Shown in pieces: positions 53,045 through 62,080 of a DNA stretch of 64,000 bases (position 1 is its first letter; each line of letters begins with the position of its first letter). The stretch is from Teratosphaeria epicoccoides (lineage: Eukaryota; Ascomycota; Dothideomycetes; Mycosphaerellales; Teratosphaeriaceae), in contig JADDMT010000010.1 of NCBI GenBank assembly GCA_021401465.1, positions 434,001 to 498,000 on the forward strand, given 5' to 3'. Position numbers and translations under genes: made by a program. The notes under the pieces were generated by a model. It saw nothing but the letters and a program-made list of their open reading frames with translations. It ran no database searches and was not told the DNA's origin.

Positions 53045-54358
53045 ATGGCGGAGAAGGACGGGAGGAAGCGCAAGAGACAGTCCAATGGGGTGGAGGCGCC
53101 CAGTAAGAAGAAGGTGGCAGTCGCGGGTGGGAGCAGCGTCAAAGTCAGCTACGTGGATGAGAATGGACCGCAACCAGTGCTCGTCGCTGCGCCAGGCATA
53201 GTGCCGCCTCGAATACCTTTCGACCTATACACAAAGCCAACCACCAAGAAGTGCACCAATGCCCTGCCAAACCCCAAGTCGCACGACCTGCTTCTTCATT
53301 CATCCAGGCACCCACGCCTGGATTACACCGCCGCACGGAATCATCTCGAACCAAGCAAAACCACCCACTACATCGCCATCTTTGATCCTGCCACAAACAG
53401 CCTGCAGATACGGCCGTCACACAATCTAGCCTTGCGTGCGATTCCTCGGCAGCCTGAAGCGGACGCCAATGCTCCTCGCGCCCGCACATTCGCTCAGCAA
53501 AGAGAAGCACTGGGTCGAGAGTTTGGTACAAAGAAGGCGAAGAAGGTGATCGAGAGCCGCACAGTCAACGCCATTGGCCGAGACACGAAAGGAAAGGGGA
53601 AGGAAGATGATGTACAAGACGCAGTGCTGGACTCCATGGCTGACGCGGCCGAATCTGCACCCAGGAAAGAGCAAGTGGTTGCCGATCTGCTTGCGTCTAA
53701 GCCCATACCAAAGCCGAACTTATCTGCTGAAGCCATCGAGGAAGTGTATCCTTTCAATACCCTGATTCTGCCGCACGAACCTCGTCTCATTGCTGTCAAG
53801 GATTGGCAAGACGCTACTCGCTCTGAACAAGACCTCAAGTTTTCCCATCGCTATACAGCTACTCGCGTGACGCTATGGGGCAACAGTGAGGACGTCCAAC
53901 GTCTGAAAGCTCTCAAGTACCTCACATTACTCCTCGAGTTCTACGATTCCCTACAATCAGCCGGCAAAACCGGCAAGAAGGTTCCCAAGCAAGAAGTCCT
54001 CACCAAGAAGCTCGGACACTGGCCCGAAGCGCTCGTCGACAGCGTGCGCCGCCGCTTCTCCACCCCAGCCAACGAACTCCCGAAATGGCACCTGGACAAT
54101 TTGTACACACACATCTGTGCCATTGCGCTATTTATCGACGGGTATGCAACCAATACTTCGGATTTGAAAGAGGATTTGAGGATGGAAAACAAGCAGATTG
54201 GGCAGTATTATCAGGAGTTGGGATGTAGGGTGGGCGGGCCGACGGAGAAGGAGAGGGAGAGATGGGCATTGAACAAGGCGCAGGCGGCGGCAACCAGGGT
54301 GGCGAGGCTGAAGTTACCGTTGGAGTTTCCGAAGGTGAGAGTAGGTAGGAAGAGGTGA
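53045..54358 (+). CDS. RPA49: DNA-directed RNA polymerase I subunit A49
   Basis: Single-exon gene, 437 residues, starting MAEKDGRKRKRQSNG with a basic, nucleolar-type N-terminus. The first third is the A34.5-binding dimerisation domain (THYIAIFDPATNSLQIRP, followed by RAIPRQP). A charged linker leads to a tandem winged-helix C-terminus (about 235-435) with YPFNTLILPHEPRLIAVKDWQ, LKYLTLLLEFYDSLQ, LPKWHLDNLYTHICAIALFIDGY and LGCRVGGPTEKERERW. A49 pairs with A34.5 and acts like TFIIE/TFIIF inside Pol I, helping initiation and elongation on rDNA. Length agrees with yeast (415). Confidence 0.93.
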   Translation: MAEKDGRKRKRQSNGVEAPSKKKVAVAGGSSVKVSYVDENGPQPVLVAAPGIVPPRIPFDLYTKPTTKKCTNALPNPKSHDLLLHSSRHPRLDYTAARNHLEPSKTTHYIAIFDPATNSLQIRPSHNLALRAIPRQPEADANAPRARTFAQQREALGREFGTKKAKKVIESRTVNAIGRDTKGKGKEDDVQDAVLDSMADAAESAPRKEQVVADLLASKPIPKPNLSAEAIEEVYPFNTLILPHEPRLIAVKDWQDATRSEQDLKFSHRYTATRVTLWGNSEDVQRLKALKYLTLLLEFYDSLQSAGKTGKKVPKQEVLTKKLGHWPEALVDSVRRRFSTPANELPKWHLDNLYTHICAIALFIDGYATNTSDLKEDLRMENKQIGQYYQELGCRVGGPTEKERERWALNKAQAAATRVARLKLPLEFPKVRVGRKR

Positions 54359-55780
54359 GCAGCATAGCCTAAATGGGGTTAAGGTTATGGCAGGACAACG
54401 ACAGCGAAATGCGAGGGCCGTACCGTGGAGTGTACAGAGTTGGCCCAGAAGCGAGACGCTCGCGCATTGCTTTGTGTATGTGAGGTACGAGTCGTTGTCC
54501 TACAGAAAGGGTTCAAAGCCAGCAGTCAACGACTGTACAGGCATTGCATGTTCAAAGCACACCTCGTGGCTAGTGCCTGTGGCTGTGAGCATTCCAGTAC
54601 TGTGGTCAGCGTCGCGTGGTATGCATGTCACGCGTCTCGCAGTTTCCACATGGTTCTTCGCCGCCACCACGAACTCCCTCATTGTCCTCCATTCTGAAAG
54701 TAAAGTAGGATCCCTGCAATCCAGTCGTCCCCTCAGTCCGATCGCCGAAGAGGACCGAAGCGAAGGTCGGTCAACACATGTCTTCCCTCCAGTTCAAACG
54801 TACCAAGTAAACAAAGTATCTCTCAGCTCCCGGGCCACGAGACAGGGATATACTTGCCCGACTTGTACATGATTGTTGGATTTAGTAAATTACTGATGAC
54901 CGAGACAGTCTTGAGCCATTGGCCCTTGCTTGGGTCCGGTTGCGTCCCGTCTCCATGCATAGGGTTGGAAAGACAACATTCGGTACCGCAGAAAGTTCCA
55001 ATCTGAAGTACGGCGCACGTGCTCCGGACGGAGAGACAGGTGGGAACCAGAAACCTGGAACTCTGCGCTCCTGTAAACCTGCATGCTACAGTAGTATCCG
55101 CACAATTCTATCGCGCGTGTACCTTGAGCTTCCACTCTCCGGGTCACCATCAAGCTTTGCAAATTTGCGGGGGCAGCGGAAGTACTGTCCCACACCTGCG
55201 CTCTCAAGAATCCGTCAGACTCTGAGCAGTGGGAACTGCGAGTATTCTGGAGATCGCAGCTGTAATCTGTCCATATCCGCTGGGACCAGACGACTCGCAG
55301 AGGCGCACGTCGATGTCGAATGCGACGCAGGTTCTGGCATCCAAGCCTGACTGTTGAGAGTGCGGCGAGTGACCTTTTCCCGGCCATGGGTGCGCTTCTG
55401 CAAACCGGCAAAATCTGCCTGAAGTTCCACGAGGGTCTGAAGACTGGGATCAGCAGCATGGCTCGACTATGTTTGATCCCTCATACCCGCGCGGATCCGT
55501 TTGTTGGAAAGGCTTAGCGGCAGCTCCCTCTGATCTACCGTGGTCTGGACGTCCTCTGGTCAGGACAACCCTGCTCCGGGACGCATGCGATAGTATAGTA
55601 CAGTATAGCCACCTCTATCCCGCCTCCCAGCCCTACAACGCCGCCTCCCAGTCTCAAAGCCTACATCGAAATCTGTCCTTAATCCACTCTGCATCACAAC
55701 CTGCAGCCTCTCTCCATCGCTCTACCAACATACCAACCACTGACCGTCAGCCAGATCTCTTAGTCCCACCACCAAGCACC
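54359..55780. other. Intergenic region, no gene seen
   Basis: 1.4 kb between A49 and the second secreted-protein gene. Frames up to 189 codons (54890-55459 minus) lack any family resemblance. Close to the next start, 55590-55612 holds TATAGTATAGTACAGTATAG-like sequence about 180 bp upstream of the ATG, a possible TATA region, followed by pyrimidine-rich CTCTATCCCGCCTCC. Confidence 0.5.
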
Positions 55781-56002
55781 ATGCGCCTCCTCAGCCTCAG
55801 CCTTGCACTCATTGCGACTGCAATCACCTCTATAAACGCTCAATGCGAAGACCCCTTGTCCTGCACATGCTGCAAGTACGAGTGCGCATACGAGTCAGTC
55901 CCCACCGCATGCGAAGCAGATTGCAGTACAACTTGGTGCGTTAACCCGATTGGTACCGTGGCAGCCGACATGGAAAAGTTGTGGCTCGAAACCCTAGGCT
56001 GA
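55781..56002 (+). CDS. Small secreted cysteine-rich protein (candidate effector 2)
   Basis: Single exon, 73 residues. Residues 1-20 (MRLLSLSLALIATAITSINA) are a textbook signal peptide with a cleavage site after INA. The mature 53 residues hold eight cysteines (22, 28, 30, 31, 35, 44, 48, 53), packed in the first 32 residues as QCEDPLSCTCCKYECAYESV and CEADCSTTWC. The last 20 residues are cysteine-free and acidic-amphipathic (VAADMEKLWLETLG). Size, secretion signal and cysteine density are those of fungal small secreted proteins, which include apoplastic effectors and antimicrobial peptides. No named family can be assigned. A TATA-like stretch and a TC-rich leader upstream support a real promoter. 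The ATG is the first in-frame one after the leader. Confidence 0.7.
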   Translation: MRLLSLSLALIATAITSINAQCEDPLSCTCCKYECAYESVPTACEADCSTTWCVNPIGTVAADMEKLWLETLG

Positions 56003-56389
56003 CAAGTGTTGATTCAGCCCCACGGCCTCGACATCCGGTAAGTAAGTCGGGCGGGCTTGAGGCGGTCACGAGGCTCGCGAGATGTGTTTGAGGGTGCTTG
56101 GAGGAGGTGCAAGAGGACTGCGGCGAAATGAAGGTGTATTTTCGGCTCAGGACCCCTTTTTGCTCGTGAGAGCCAGAAGCCGAGTCGTATGTGGTGTTAT
56201 CAATGAGATCTAGTCTTGTGGTAACATCTGTCTGCTGTGGCAGCTGCTGACCCGGTTGCCACCACTCACCTGTTCGGGTACGTCAGGATGGCAGAACGAG
56301 ATATGAACGATCACTCCTGTCGATGTTCATGGGCTCGTTCCCGTATTTCGCTGTACACGACGCATACGATGCTCCGCTACAGCACCACT
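56003..56389. other. Intergenic region before minisatellite
   Basis: About 390 bases between the secreted-protein stop and the 17-bp repeat array. No gene is seen; it is the terminator region for the secreted protein on one side and for GET4 on the other. Confidence 0.5.
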
Positions 56390-56491
56390 CTGATCAATCG
56401 ACCGGCCTGATCAATCGACTTCCCTGATCAATCGACTGCCCTGATCAATCGACTGCCCTGATCAATCGACTGCCCTGATCAATCGACTGCC
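56390..56491. repeat. 17-bp minisatellite, six units, overlapping GET4 stop
   Basis: Six head-to-tail copies of CTGATCAATCGACTGCC. The last four are identical; the first two differ at two or three positions (GACCGGC and GACTTCC). Each unit contains the palindrome TGATCA. The GET4 stop codon (56479-56481) and its final Ala-Val-Asp codons lie in the sixth unit. Because 17 is not a multiple of three, gain or loss of units on the coding side would change the C-terminus. Confidence 0.92.
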
Positions 56492-57529
56492 GGTGCTGGC
56501 GGGGCTGGCTGTGCCGCGGCTCCCACACTCTTCCTTTCCTGCCTTTTTCCACCAAAAGGATTGCTCCCGCCCATCAACATACTGCTCATCATATCAAACA
56601 TCGGATTACTTTGACTCGGTATCTTGATCCCAAAATACATCTCCCCAATCTGCGCCAACGGCTCCTCCCACTCTTCCCTCTCCTTCAGATGACTCGCGTA
56701 ATGTGACTTCAGCTGCTTGAATAGATCGCTCGACCCTCTTTGCACGGCGAGGAGCAGGAGTCCGAGGAAGTTGAGAAGAGGCAAGGAAGGATAAATGCGG
56801 ATGTCCGAGGAAGGGGAGGAGATGCTTTGGACGCCGAGACCGGGATGGGAGGCTGAGAGGCGGGAGGTGAAGAGGAGGAGAGCCTTGTTTGCTGCGCGCG
56901 TATTGCCGATTAATAGGTAGGGAAATACGGCTCGCGCGGCATAGGCGGAAGCGGTCGATGGCTCGTCCGAGGTGTACCATTCGTACTCCAGATCGCTGAA
57001 GACTTGTGCTGAGTCGCTTGTGCCGAGCGTGAGGTGCCGCTCTGCATCGTAGACATCGCCCTCTTCGTAGAATAACGTGCCGATCACATGATGCAGTTCT
57101 GGGTCTCCAGCAGGAAACTCTCCAAACTTCGCGCTCCACTCCACGATTCCACCCACGAACTTCTTCTTGCTCGGCTCATTCGGCGGGAAGGCTCGCAATA
57201 GGCTGACGATGCGTGCCTTGCTTGCTGTGTCGGGCTTTACGTCGGCTTTCTGGTAGACTTCGACCAGGTAGTTGCAGAGATCGGCGCCAGAACCGCCTTG
57301 ACCGGCTTTGAGCAGTAGGGCGGCGCCAGAGGAGAGGAGATCGATGGCGGAGGTGTAGTCTTGGGACTTCACATTGCGGTTGGCAATTGTGCGTAGTTGT
57401 TGGTGGGCTTCGTAATAATCACCTTCTTCGATTCTGCCAGCAAGTCAGTTGGGCAATCTGAGGCGGGATTATGCAAGTTTGATACTTGGCCTTTTGGCGC
57501 TCTAGCACCCTTTGGATCTTTGCAGACAT
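56479..57529 (-). CDS. GET4: Get4, tail-anchored protein insertion factor
   Basis: Two exons on the minus strand (57529-57486 and 57433-56479; 52-nt intron GTATCA to GGCAG) give 332 residues. The 44-nt first exon supplies MSAKIQRVLERQKAK and splicing restores KIEEGDYYEAHQQLRTI. The protein is an all-helical repeat solenoid. Recognisable blocks are YTSAIDLLSSGAALLLKAGQGGSGADLCNYLVEVY, GDPELHHVIGTLFYEEGDVYDAERHL and NFLGLLLLAVQRGSSDLFKQL. Get4 with Get5 hands tail-anchored proteins from Sgt2 to Get3 for ER insertion. The last 30 residues are low-complexity (AAAQPAPPAPAVD), the final ones being encoded by the minisatellite. Confidence 0.94.
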
Positions 57530-58080
57530 TTTGGTCTGGATAGTTGCCTCCTATTTAGGGCTCCGAATACCAAAACTGTCGCTGACTCTCTGTTGTTAAT
57601 CTGTCTGAAGTTCAAAGTTGTCTGCGTGACCCTACTAGAGTGGGGCTCGTGCAGCCGACGTCACAGCGCTTTCACATGTCAAGTCCTTGGGGTTTCCTTT
57701 CCTTGCATTCATGATCATCATACCCATCAGTACACATGTCATGGGCCCTCCGAATTGACACACCCGCCACCTGATACTACGACCGTCCTTGAGCGAGATA
57801 TCTTCGAGGATGGGCCTCAACGCGTCAATGGGTTGCGAACACCTCAAGGGTATCCCGACGGACAAGATGTGCTCAGCAATAGGTAGGTATGCTGTATGTC
57901 TGTATCAGACTAATTTCCCCTTGGAAAGCCTCTATCACATTTCCCCAATCGGAAATCCGCTGTGCTGCCCACTCTAGTATTCAGGCCTTTCCTTCGTCGA
58001 TCTAGCTATACCTTATTGATCCACCATATACATGCCAGCAGGCCTACGAGATCACCCACCTGACGCCCGGCACCTCTTGC
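57530..58080. other. Intergenic region, no gene seen
   Basis: 550 bases upstream of GET4 on one side and the methyltransferase remnant on the other. A 124-codon plus frame (57512-57886) overlaps the GET4 start and has no family match. Confidence 0.5.
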
Positions 58081-58735
58081 CATGAATGGGCAAGAAGCTG
58101 CGACGACTCTTGGCGCCCACGCCTCGTCCACCACATCATCAAGTCAACGAACCTGCAGCCTGGGAATGATGTGCTCGATCTGGCTTGCGGAGCAGGTCTC
58201 GTGTCTTTCCCAGTGAGCCATGCCGTGGGAGGTTCCGGAAGCGCCGCTGGGATGGATACCAGCAGTGGCATGCTTGTCCAATCCAAGTTGAACTTATTGT
58301 CGCATAAGCCGACGAATGTCACGTTCTATCAGGCCCTCTACTACGGATTTGGACTCTCTGACAGCGCTGGGAGGACGCAACTGTGCTCCTGCTCTCGTGC
58401 TGCTTAGAGTTCAAAATCCTTGGGAAGCGTTGAGACAATTGGCCCCCCCTCCTGAGACCAGGTGGGAGAGTGCTGGTCGATGTCACGCATTCAGGGTCGC
58501 AGACCTCACTCATCTCATTCGAGCGTGTATGCCGGCTTCTCGAATACCATTACCGTTTGAAAGGGACCCATCCAAATCACCAGGAGACTTTGAAAAAATG
58601 ATCAGAGCATCAGGACTCGAAGGCAGTGAGACGATATGTCTGGGTCAGATGCCAATCCCCGGAACTGAGAAGCTAGAGGATTACTCCGCTGAAGATTTGG
58701 ATCAGCCGAGGTACTGACAGATATTCGAGATTGGC
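58081..58735 (+). pseudogene. Class I SAM-dependent methyltransferase pseudogene
   Basis: A plus frame carries HHIIKSTNLQPGNDVLDLACGAGLVSFPV, the glycine-rich SAM-binding motif I, with GMDTSSGMLVQSKLN and NVTFYQ after it. It then loses homology, and TGA/TAG codons follow near 58400. A second frame gives LRPGGRVLVDVTHSGSQTSLISFERVCRLLEY (58451-58555), and a third gives PLPFERDPSKSPGDFEKMIRASGLEG (about 58555-58640), to a stop near 58717. The order matches bacterial- and fungal-type small-molecule methyltransferases, but two frame changes and a missing motif II/III region make it non-functional. The N-terminus before 58081 was not found. Confidence 0.8.
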
Positions 58736-59372
58736 CATGCAGATACATAGTTCTCGTTACGGTTGATGCACATCAGAAGAAGGAGGGAAGGTTCAGGCAG
58801 GAGTGAGAGCGATCTGGTGCGGGCGATGGTAAGGTACGCGAGATCGACTGTATCTTGGTTGGCATTGGATTCAACAAATGATCTGATCGGGAACGCGTAA
58901 TGTCTTGCTGGGTACCCATCCATCCGTACTCGGAGCATCGTTCCTGATCAGAGATCAAAAAGTGCAAAGTACTCATTCCATAGCGATGATGTCAGGTTTT
59001 GGTTGTAGATATGCTGCAACCCTAGTCTCTCAGATCTTGGTGGTTGTAACCTCCATTTATGCTTTGCTGAACCTCAGAATGAAGCGGGATTTTGTAGACT
59101 CTTCCTAATCTCGAGCGCATTCGGAGAGTTTCAAACGAAATTTACTATATGTATACGAGAGCATCTCGTATTTCGTATACGCAGCATGCACTTCCGTTAG
59201 CTCGTGGCCCCACCCACTAGTTTCATGCAAGTCTGAACCCAATGCCGAGCATATTCAGTCGTCAGTACATGTATCTCTACGCTAAACGCAGCAAGTTCGG
59301 AAAAGTTTCATACAAGTCCAAGTGCACGTCGCCTTTCCCAGAAATGGACAGGGTACCTACCGAAACAAAAAA
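58736..59372. other. Intergenic region with small palindromes
   Basis: 0.6 kb upstream of ureF. At 59138-59168 nested palindromes occur (ATACGAGA-GCA-TCTCGTAT inside GTATACGA...TCGTATAC). No gene is supported. Confidence 0.5.
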
Positions 59373-60167
59373 ATGACCCCACCCACCTCCTCCCCTCTGC
59401 ACCCTCTCCTGCTCCTCTCCGACTCCGCCCTCCCTCTCGGCTCCTTCGCCTTTTCCTCCGGCCTGGAATCCTTCCTCGCACACACCAAGACGCCCACCCC
59501 TAACCGCCAATCCAAAATCACCAGTCCCACCCCGCTCCAAAAATTTACGTCTTTCCTGCAGCACTCCCTTCAGAACATGGCATCCACGTCCCTACCCTAC
59601 GTCCGCGCCGGCTACCAGTGCACCACTCTCGAGGCTCTGGAAGATCTGGACAACGACTTCGATGCCAGCACGCCTTGCACGGTAGCACGCCGCGCGAGCG
59701 TGAGCCAAGGGAGGGCGATGGTCGGGGTATGGGAGAGGGCGTTAGCGAGCTCCGCTCCCCCGGACTCAGCAGCGGCGGCGGGCGTGATGGACGAGTTCGC
59801 TGCGGCGCTGAAAGCCACTGCTACCAAAGGCGCAGAGGCGCACGGGTCGGGCCTGGGGTTGAACGCGCATTTCCCCCCCCTCTTCGGCGTCGTGTGTGCG
59901 GCGATGGGGTTGACGGAGCGCGACACGGCGTATCTGTTCCTCCTGAACCACGCGAAGGCTGTGCTGAGTGCGGGTGTGAGGGCTAGTGTGATGGGACCTT
60001 ACCAATCGCACGCTCTGCTCGCGTCGGCGGAAATGCAGGCGTGGGTGCCGGAGTGTGTGGAGCGGGAGCTGCGGAAAGGGGTAGAGGATGCAGGGGTGAG
60101 CGTGCCGGTGATGGATATCTGGATGGGAAGGCATGAGCTGCTTTATTCGAGGATCTTTAACTCGTGA
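59373..60167 (+). CDS. Urease accessory protein UreF
   Basis: Single exon of 264 residues; the ATG at 59373 (MTPPTSSPLHPLLLLSDSALPLGSFAFSSGLE) fits the family start, and the frame upstream has only GTG. UreF helps load nickel into urease, relaying from UreG GTPase with UreD/H. Family features are the N-terminal LSDSALPLGSFAFSSGLE, VARRASVSQGRAM, GLNAHFPPLFGVVCAAMGL and LLNHAKAVLSAGVRASVMGPYQSHALL. The central insert (SKITSPTPLQKF and DLDNDFDAS) is usual in fungi. It is convergent with LTV1, 139 bp apart. A GTGAGT just at the stop is probably coincidental, as the protein ends at the right length. Confidence 0.93.
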   Translation: MTPPTSSPLHPLLLLSDSALPLGSFAFSSGLESFLAHTKTPTPNRQSKITSPTPLQKFTSFLQHSLQNMASTSLPYVRAGYQCTTLEALEDLDNDFDASTPCTVARRASVSQGRAMVGVWERALASSAPPDSAAAAGVMDEFAAALKATATKGAEAHGSGLGLNAHFPPLFGVVCAAMGLTERDTAYLFLLNHAKAVLSAGVRASVMGPYQSHALLASAEMQAWVPECVERELRKGVEDAGVSVPVMDIWMGRHELLYSRIFNS

Positions 60168-60306
60168 GTGGGATCAAGAATCGTTCTTGTGGCAGGGGCT
60201 ATAGAAAGGCACGGCTTCTCGCTGGAACGCTACGCGGCAATCGACGGTCATCACGGGTATCTATGTCAACGTCACGGCGTTTCAGACAGCACGGCAGAGA
60301 CGCTCT

Positions 60307-61860
60307 TCACGATCTCCCGCCAGCTCTGGCAGCCATCTTCGTCGCACTCAACCTAGCGGGCCCAAGGCTCCTCCTCACCTCGTCCAATTGCTCCATTCCC
60401 GTCTGCGGCCCGGACTTCTTAACATGCCGCGCCACCTTTCCGACTGTCGAGTGGCTAACTAGAAACTCATCCATGATCCCGTCGAAATCCGAACGAATCA
60501 ATTGTGGTGCTTCAGAGTCCGTAGCGCGGCTATACGACGAGACGCCAGACAAGCCAGACACGTTACTGTACTTGCTTGTCCGGGATGCCTGCGAGAGGCC
60601 AGTTATCCCAGAAGCTAGTGATGCGTGATCGTGAGGGTGGCGGGACTCGTCTTCTTCAGCGATCTCATCCAGTTCCGCGTCTTCTTTGTCGAGCATCTTG
60701 TCGAAGCGGTCGTCGAGGAGGGATTGCTGATCTGTGCGCGCGAGGGCGGAGGAGGTCATTGAGTAGTTTGTTGTGCTGGTCTTGGCGCCTTTGCGCTTCT
60801 TTCTCCGGCCGCTGGCGAGAGAGGACATGACGGAGGCGTCTAGGGCAGACGAAATGGGCCTGCCTGGTGCTATGCCTGCATTGTCGGCTTTGGATGCTCG
60901 CGCGGCTTTGGCGTCGGATTTGAATTTGTTGAATTCGTCGAGCCAGGCGCCGTCCGTCGGGTCGGCCGGTGCAGGGGCTTGAACGTCTTCGGGAGGCTTT
61001 GCGTCTGAGCCTTGTGAGAGTGGTATCTGCACGGCTAGTGCTGGGCGCAGGGAGGGAGAGGACGGCGAGGCAGCACGGATAGTAGCATCGCTCTCCCAAC
61101 CTTCCTCTTCATCGTCGAACACTTGCTGCTCTCCCAGCCGGTCCCACTCGTCTCTCTCCACCTCATAGCCGTCCTTCGTCAGCTCGCCGAATATGTCGTC
61201 CTCGTCGTCCACATACTCTTCATCCTCCAGCGCCTCCAAGACTTCGCGTAATCTCGGGTCCATGTCCGGCTGGAAACCGGCAATGTCATCCGGCACGTCT
61301 TGCTGGTCCTGGTAGCTCGTCTTATTCACAAACTCGCTGGGAAGCACCTCTTCCGGTAGCAGACTCCGCGCACCGCTCGCGACACTGTCTCCACCCACAC
61401 TCCTCTCGTCACCCAAGTCCACCGAGCGCAGCGCATCCTCCAACCTCTGCTTTCTCTTCCCCTTGCCCTGCTGCGGCGCCGATGCCTCGACCCACGTGAC
61501 AGCACCTCCACCTGATCCCAGATCGCGCATGTGTTGCATATAGTCATACTCGGTATCATCGTAGAAGACGCCATGTTGTGCCGCCTGACCCTCGTTCTGC
61601 TTGAATGCCAGCCCGAACTCTTCCTCGAGATCTCCTCTTTGTCGCGCCTTCTGGCTTCTGCGATTGCTTGTGCCTGATACGACGGATTGGGTGTCTGAAT
61701 AGGTGGAATCATGGTCGGTGGTGGGTCGTCTGTTGGTCTGCTTCTCAGCAAAGACCATCTGAGGCGCATTTTCGTCGTGGATGAGCGGGTCATTCTGGGC
61801 GCGGTGGACTAGAGTGAAAGTCGTCGCCGTCTTCTTGGAGAAAGGGTTTTGTCGAGGCAT
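60307..61860 (-). CDS. LTV1: 40S biogenesis and export factor Ltv1
   Basis: Single-exon minus-strand gene of 517 residues. The ATG at 61860 gives MPRQNPFSKKTATTFTLVHRAQNDPLIHD, the conserved N-terminus (SKKxATTFxLVHRxQxDPL); an upstream in-frame codon is not needed. Other blocks are EFGLAFKQNEGQAAQHGVFYDD-EYDYMQHMRDLG, ALEDEEYVDDEDDIFGELTKDG and the C-terminal SDFDGIMDEFLVSHSTVGK. It is very acidic in the middle with long disordered parts, as expected. Ltv1 binds uS3 and eS10 on the pre-40S head and is released by Hrr25 phosphorylation; several SS/SSP stretches could be targets. It shares a 220-bp promoter with LSG1. Confidence 0.93.
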   Translation of the reverse strand: MPRQNPFSKKTATTFTLVHRAQNDPLIHDENAPQMVFAEKQTNRRPTTDHDSTYSDTQSVVSGTSNRRSQKARQRGDLEEEFGLAFKQNEGQAAQHGVFYDDTEYDYMQHMRDLGSGGGAVTWVEASAPQQGKGKRKQRLEDALRSVDLGDERSVGGDSVASGARSLLPEEVLPSEFVNKTSYQDQQDVPDDIAGFQPDMDPRLREVLEALEDEEYVDDEDDIFGELTKDGYEVERDEWDRLGEQQVFDDEEEGWESDATIRAASPSSPSLRPALAVQIPLSQGSDAKPPEDVQAPAPADPTDGAWLDEFNKFKSDAKAARASKADNAGIAPGRPISSALDASVMSSLASGRRKKRKGAKTSTTNYSMTSSALARTDQQSLLDDRFDKMLDKEDAELDEIAEEDESRHPHDHASLASGITGLSQASRTSKYSNVSGLSGVSSYSRATDSEAPQLIRSDFDGIMDEFLVSHSTVGKVARHVKKSGPQTGMEQLDEVRRSLGPARLSATKMAARAGGRS

Positions 61861-62080
61861 TTTGTGGTGACGGCGGGAAATGTGTTCTGGCACAAAAAGT
61901 TGGTTGCTTGGACCCTGCGCACATGCAAATCGAATCGTCGTCCGTCCCTCATTACGTCAGCGCTGTTAGGAACCTGGGAAGTTTCACAGACCGTGACTAT
62001 GTAAAATACCTATTCTTTGGGAAGATGCCTTAGGATGGTATCCTACTATCACGCCTGAATCGCATACCGTAAACACCAAC
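61861..62080. promoter_or_regulatory. Bidirectional promoter, LTV1/LSG1
   Basis: 220 bases between two divergent start codons for ribosome-assembly proteins (LTV1 for 40S, LSG1 for 60S). TTACGTCA at 61952-61959 is a CRE-like (ATF/CREB, bZIP) site near the middle. There is no clear TATA. Co-regulation of the pair is inferred from the shared region. Confidence 0.6.

Noticed and set aside
54890..55459. 189-codon minus-strand frame
   Set aside because: Longest frame in the region but composition is Arg/Ser-rich noise without any recognised motif or conserved block.
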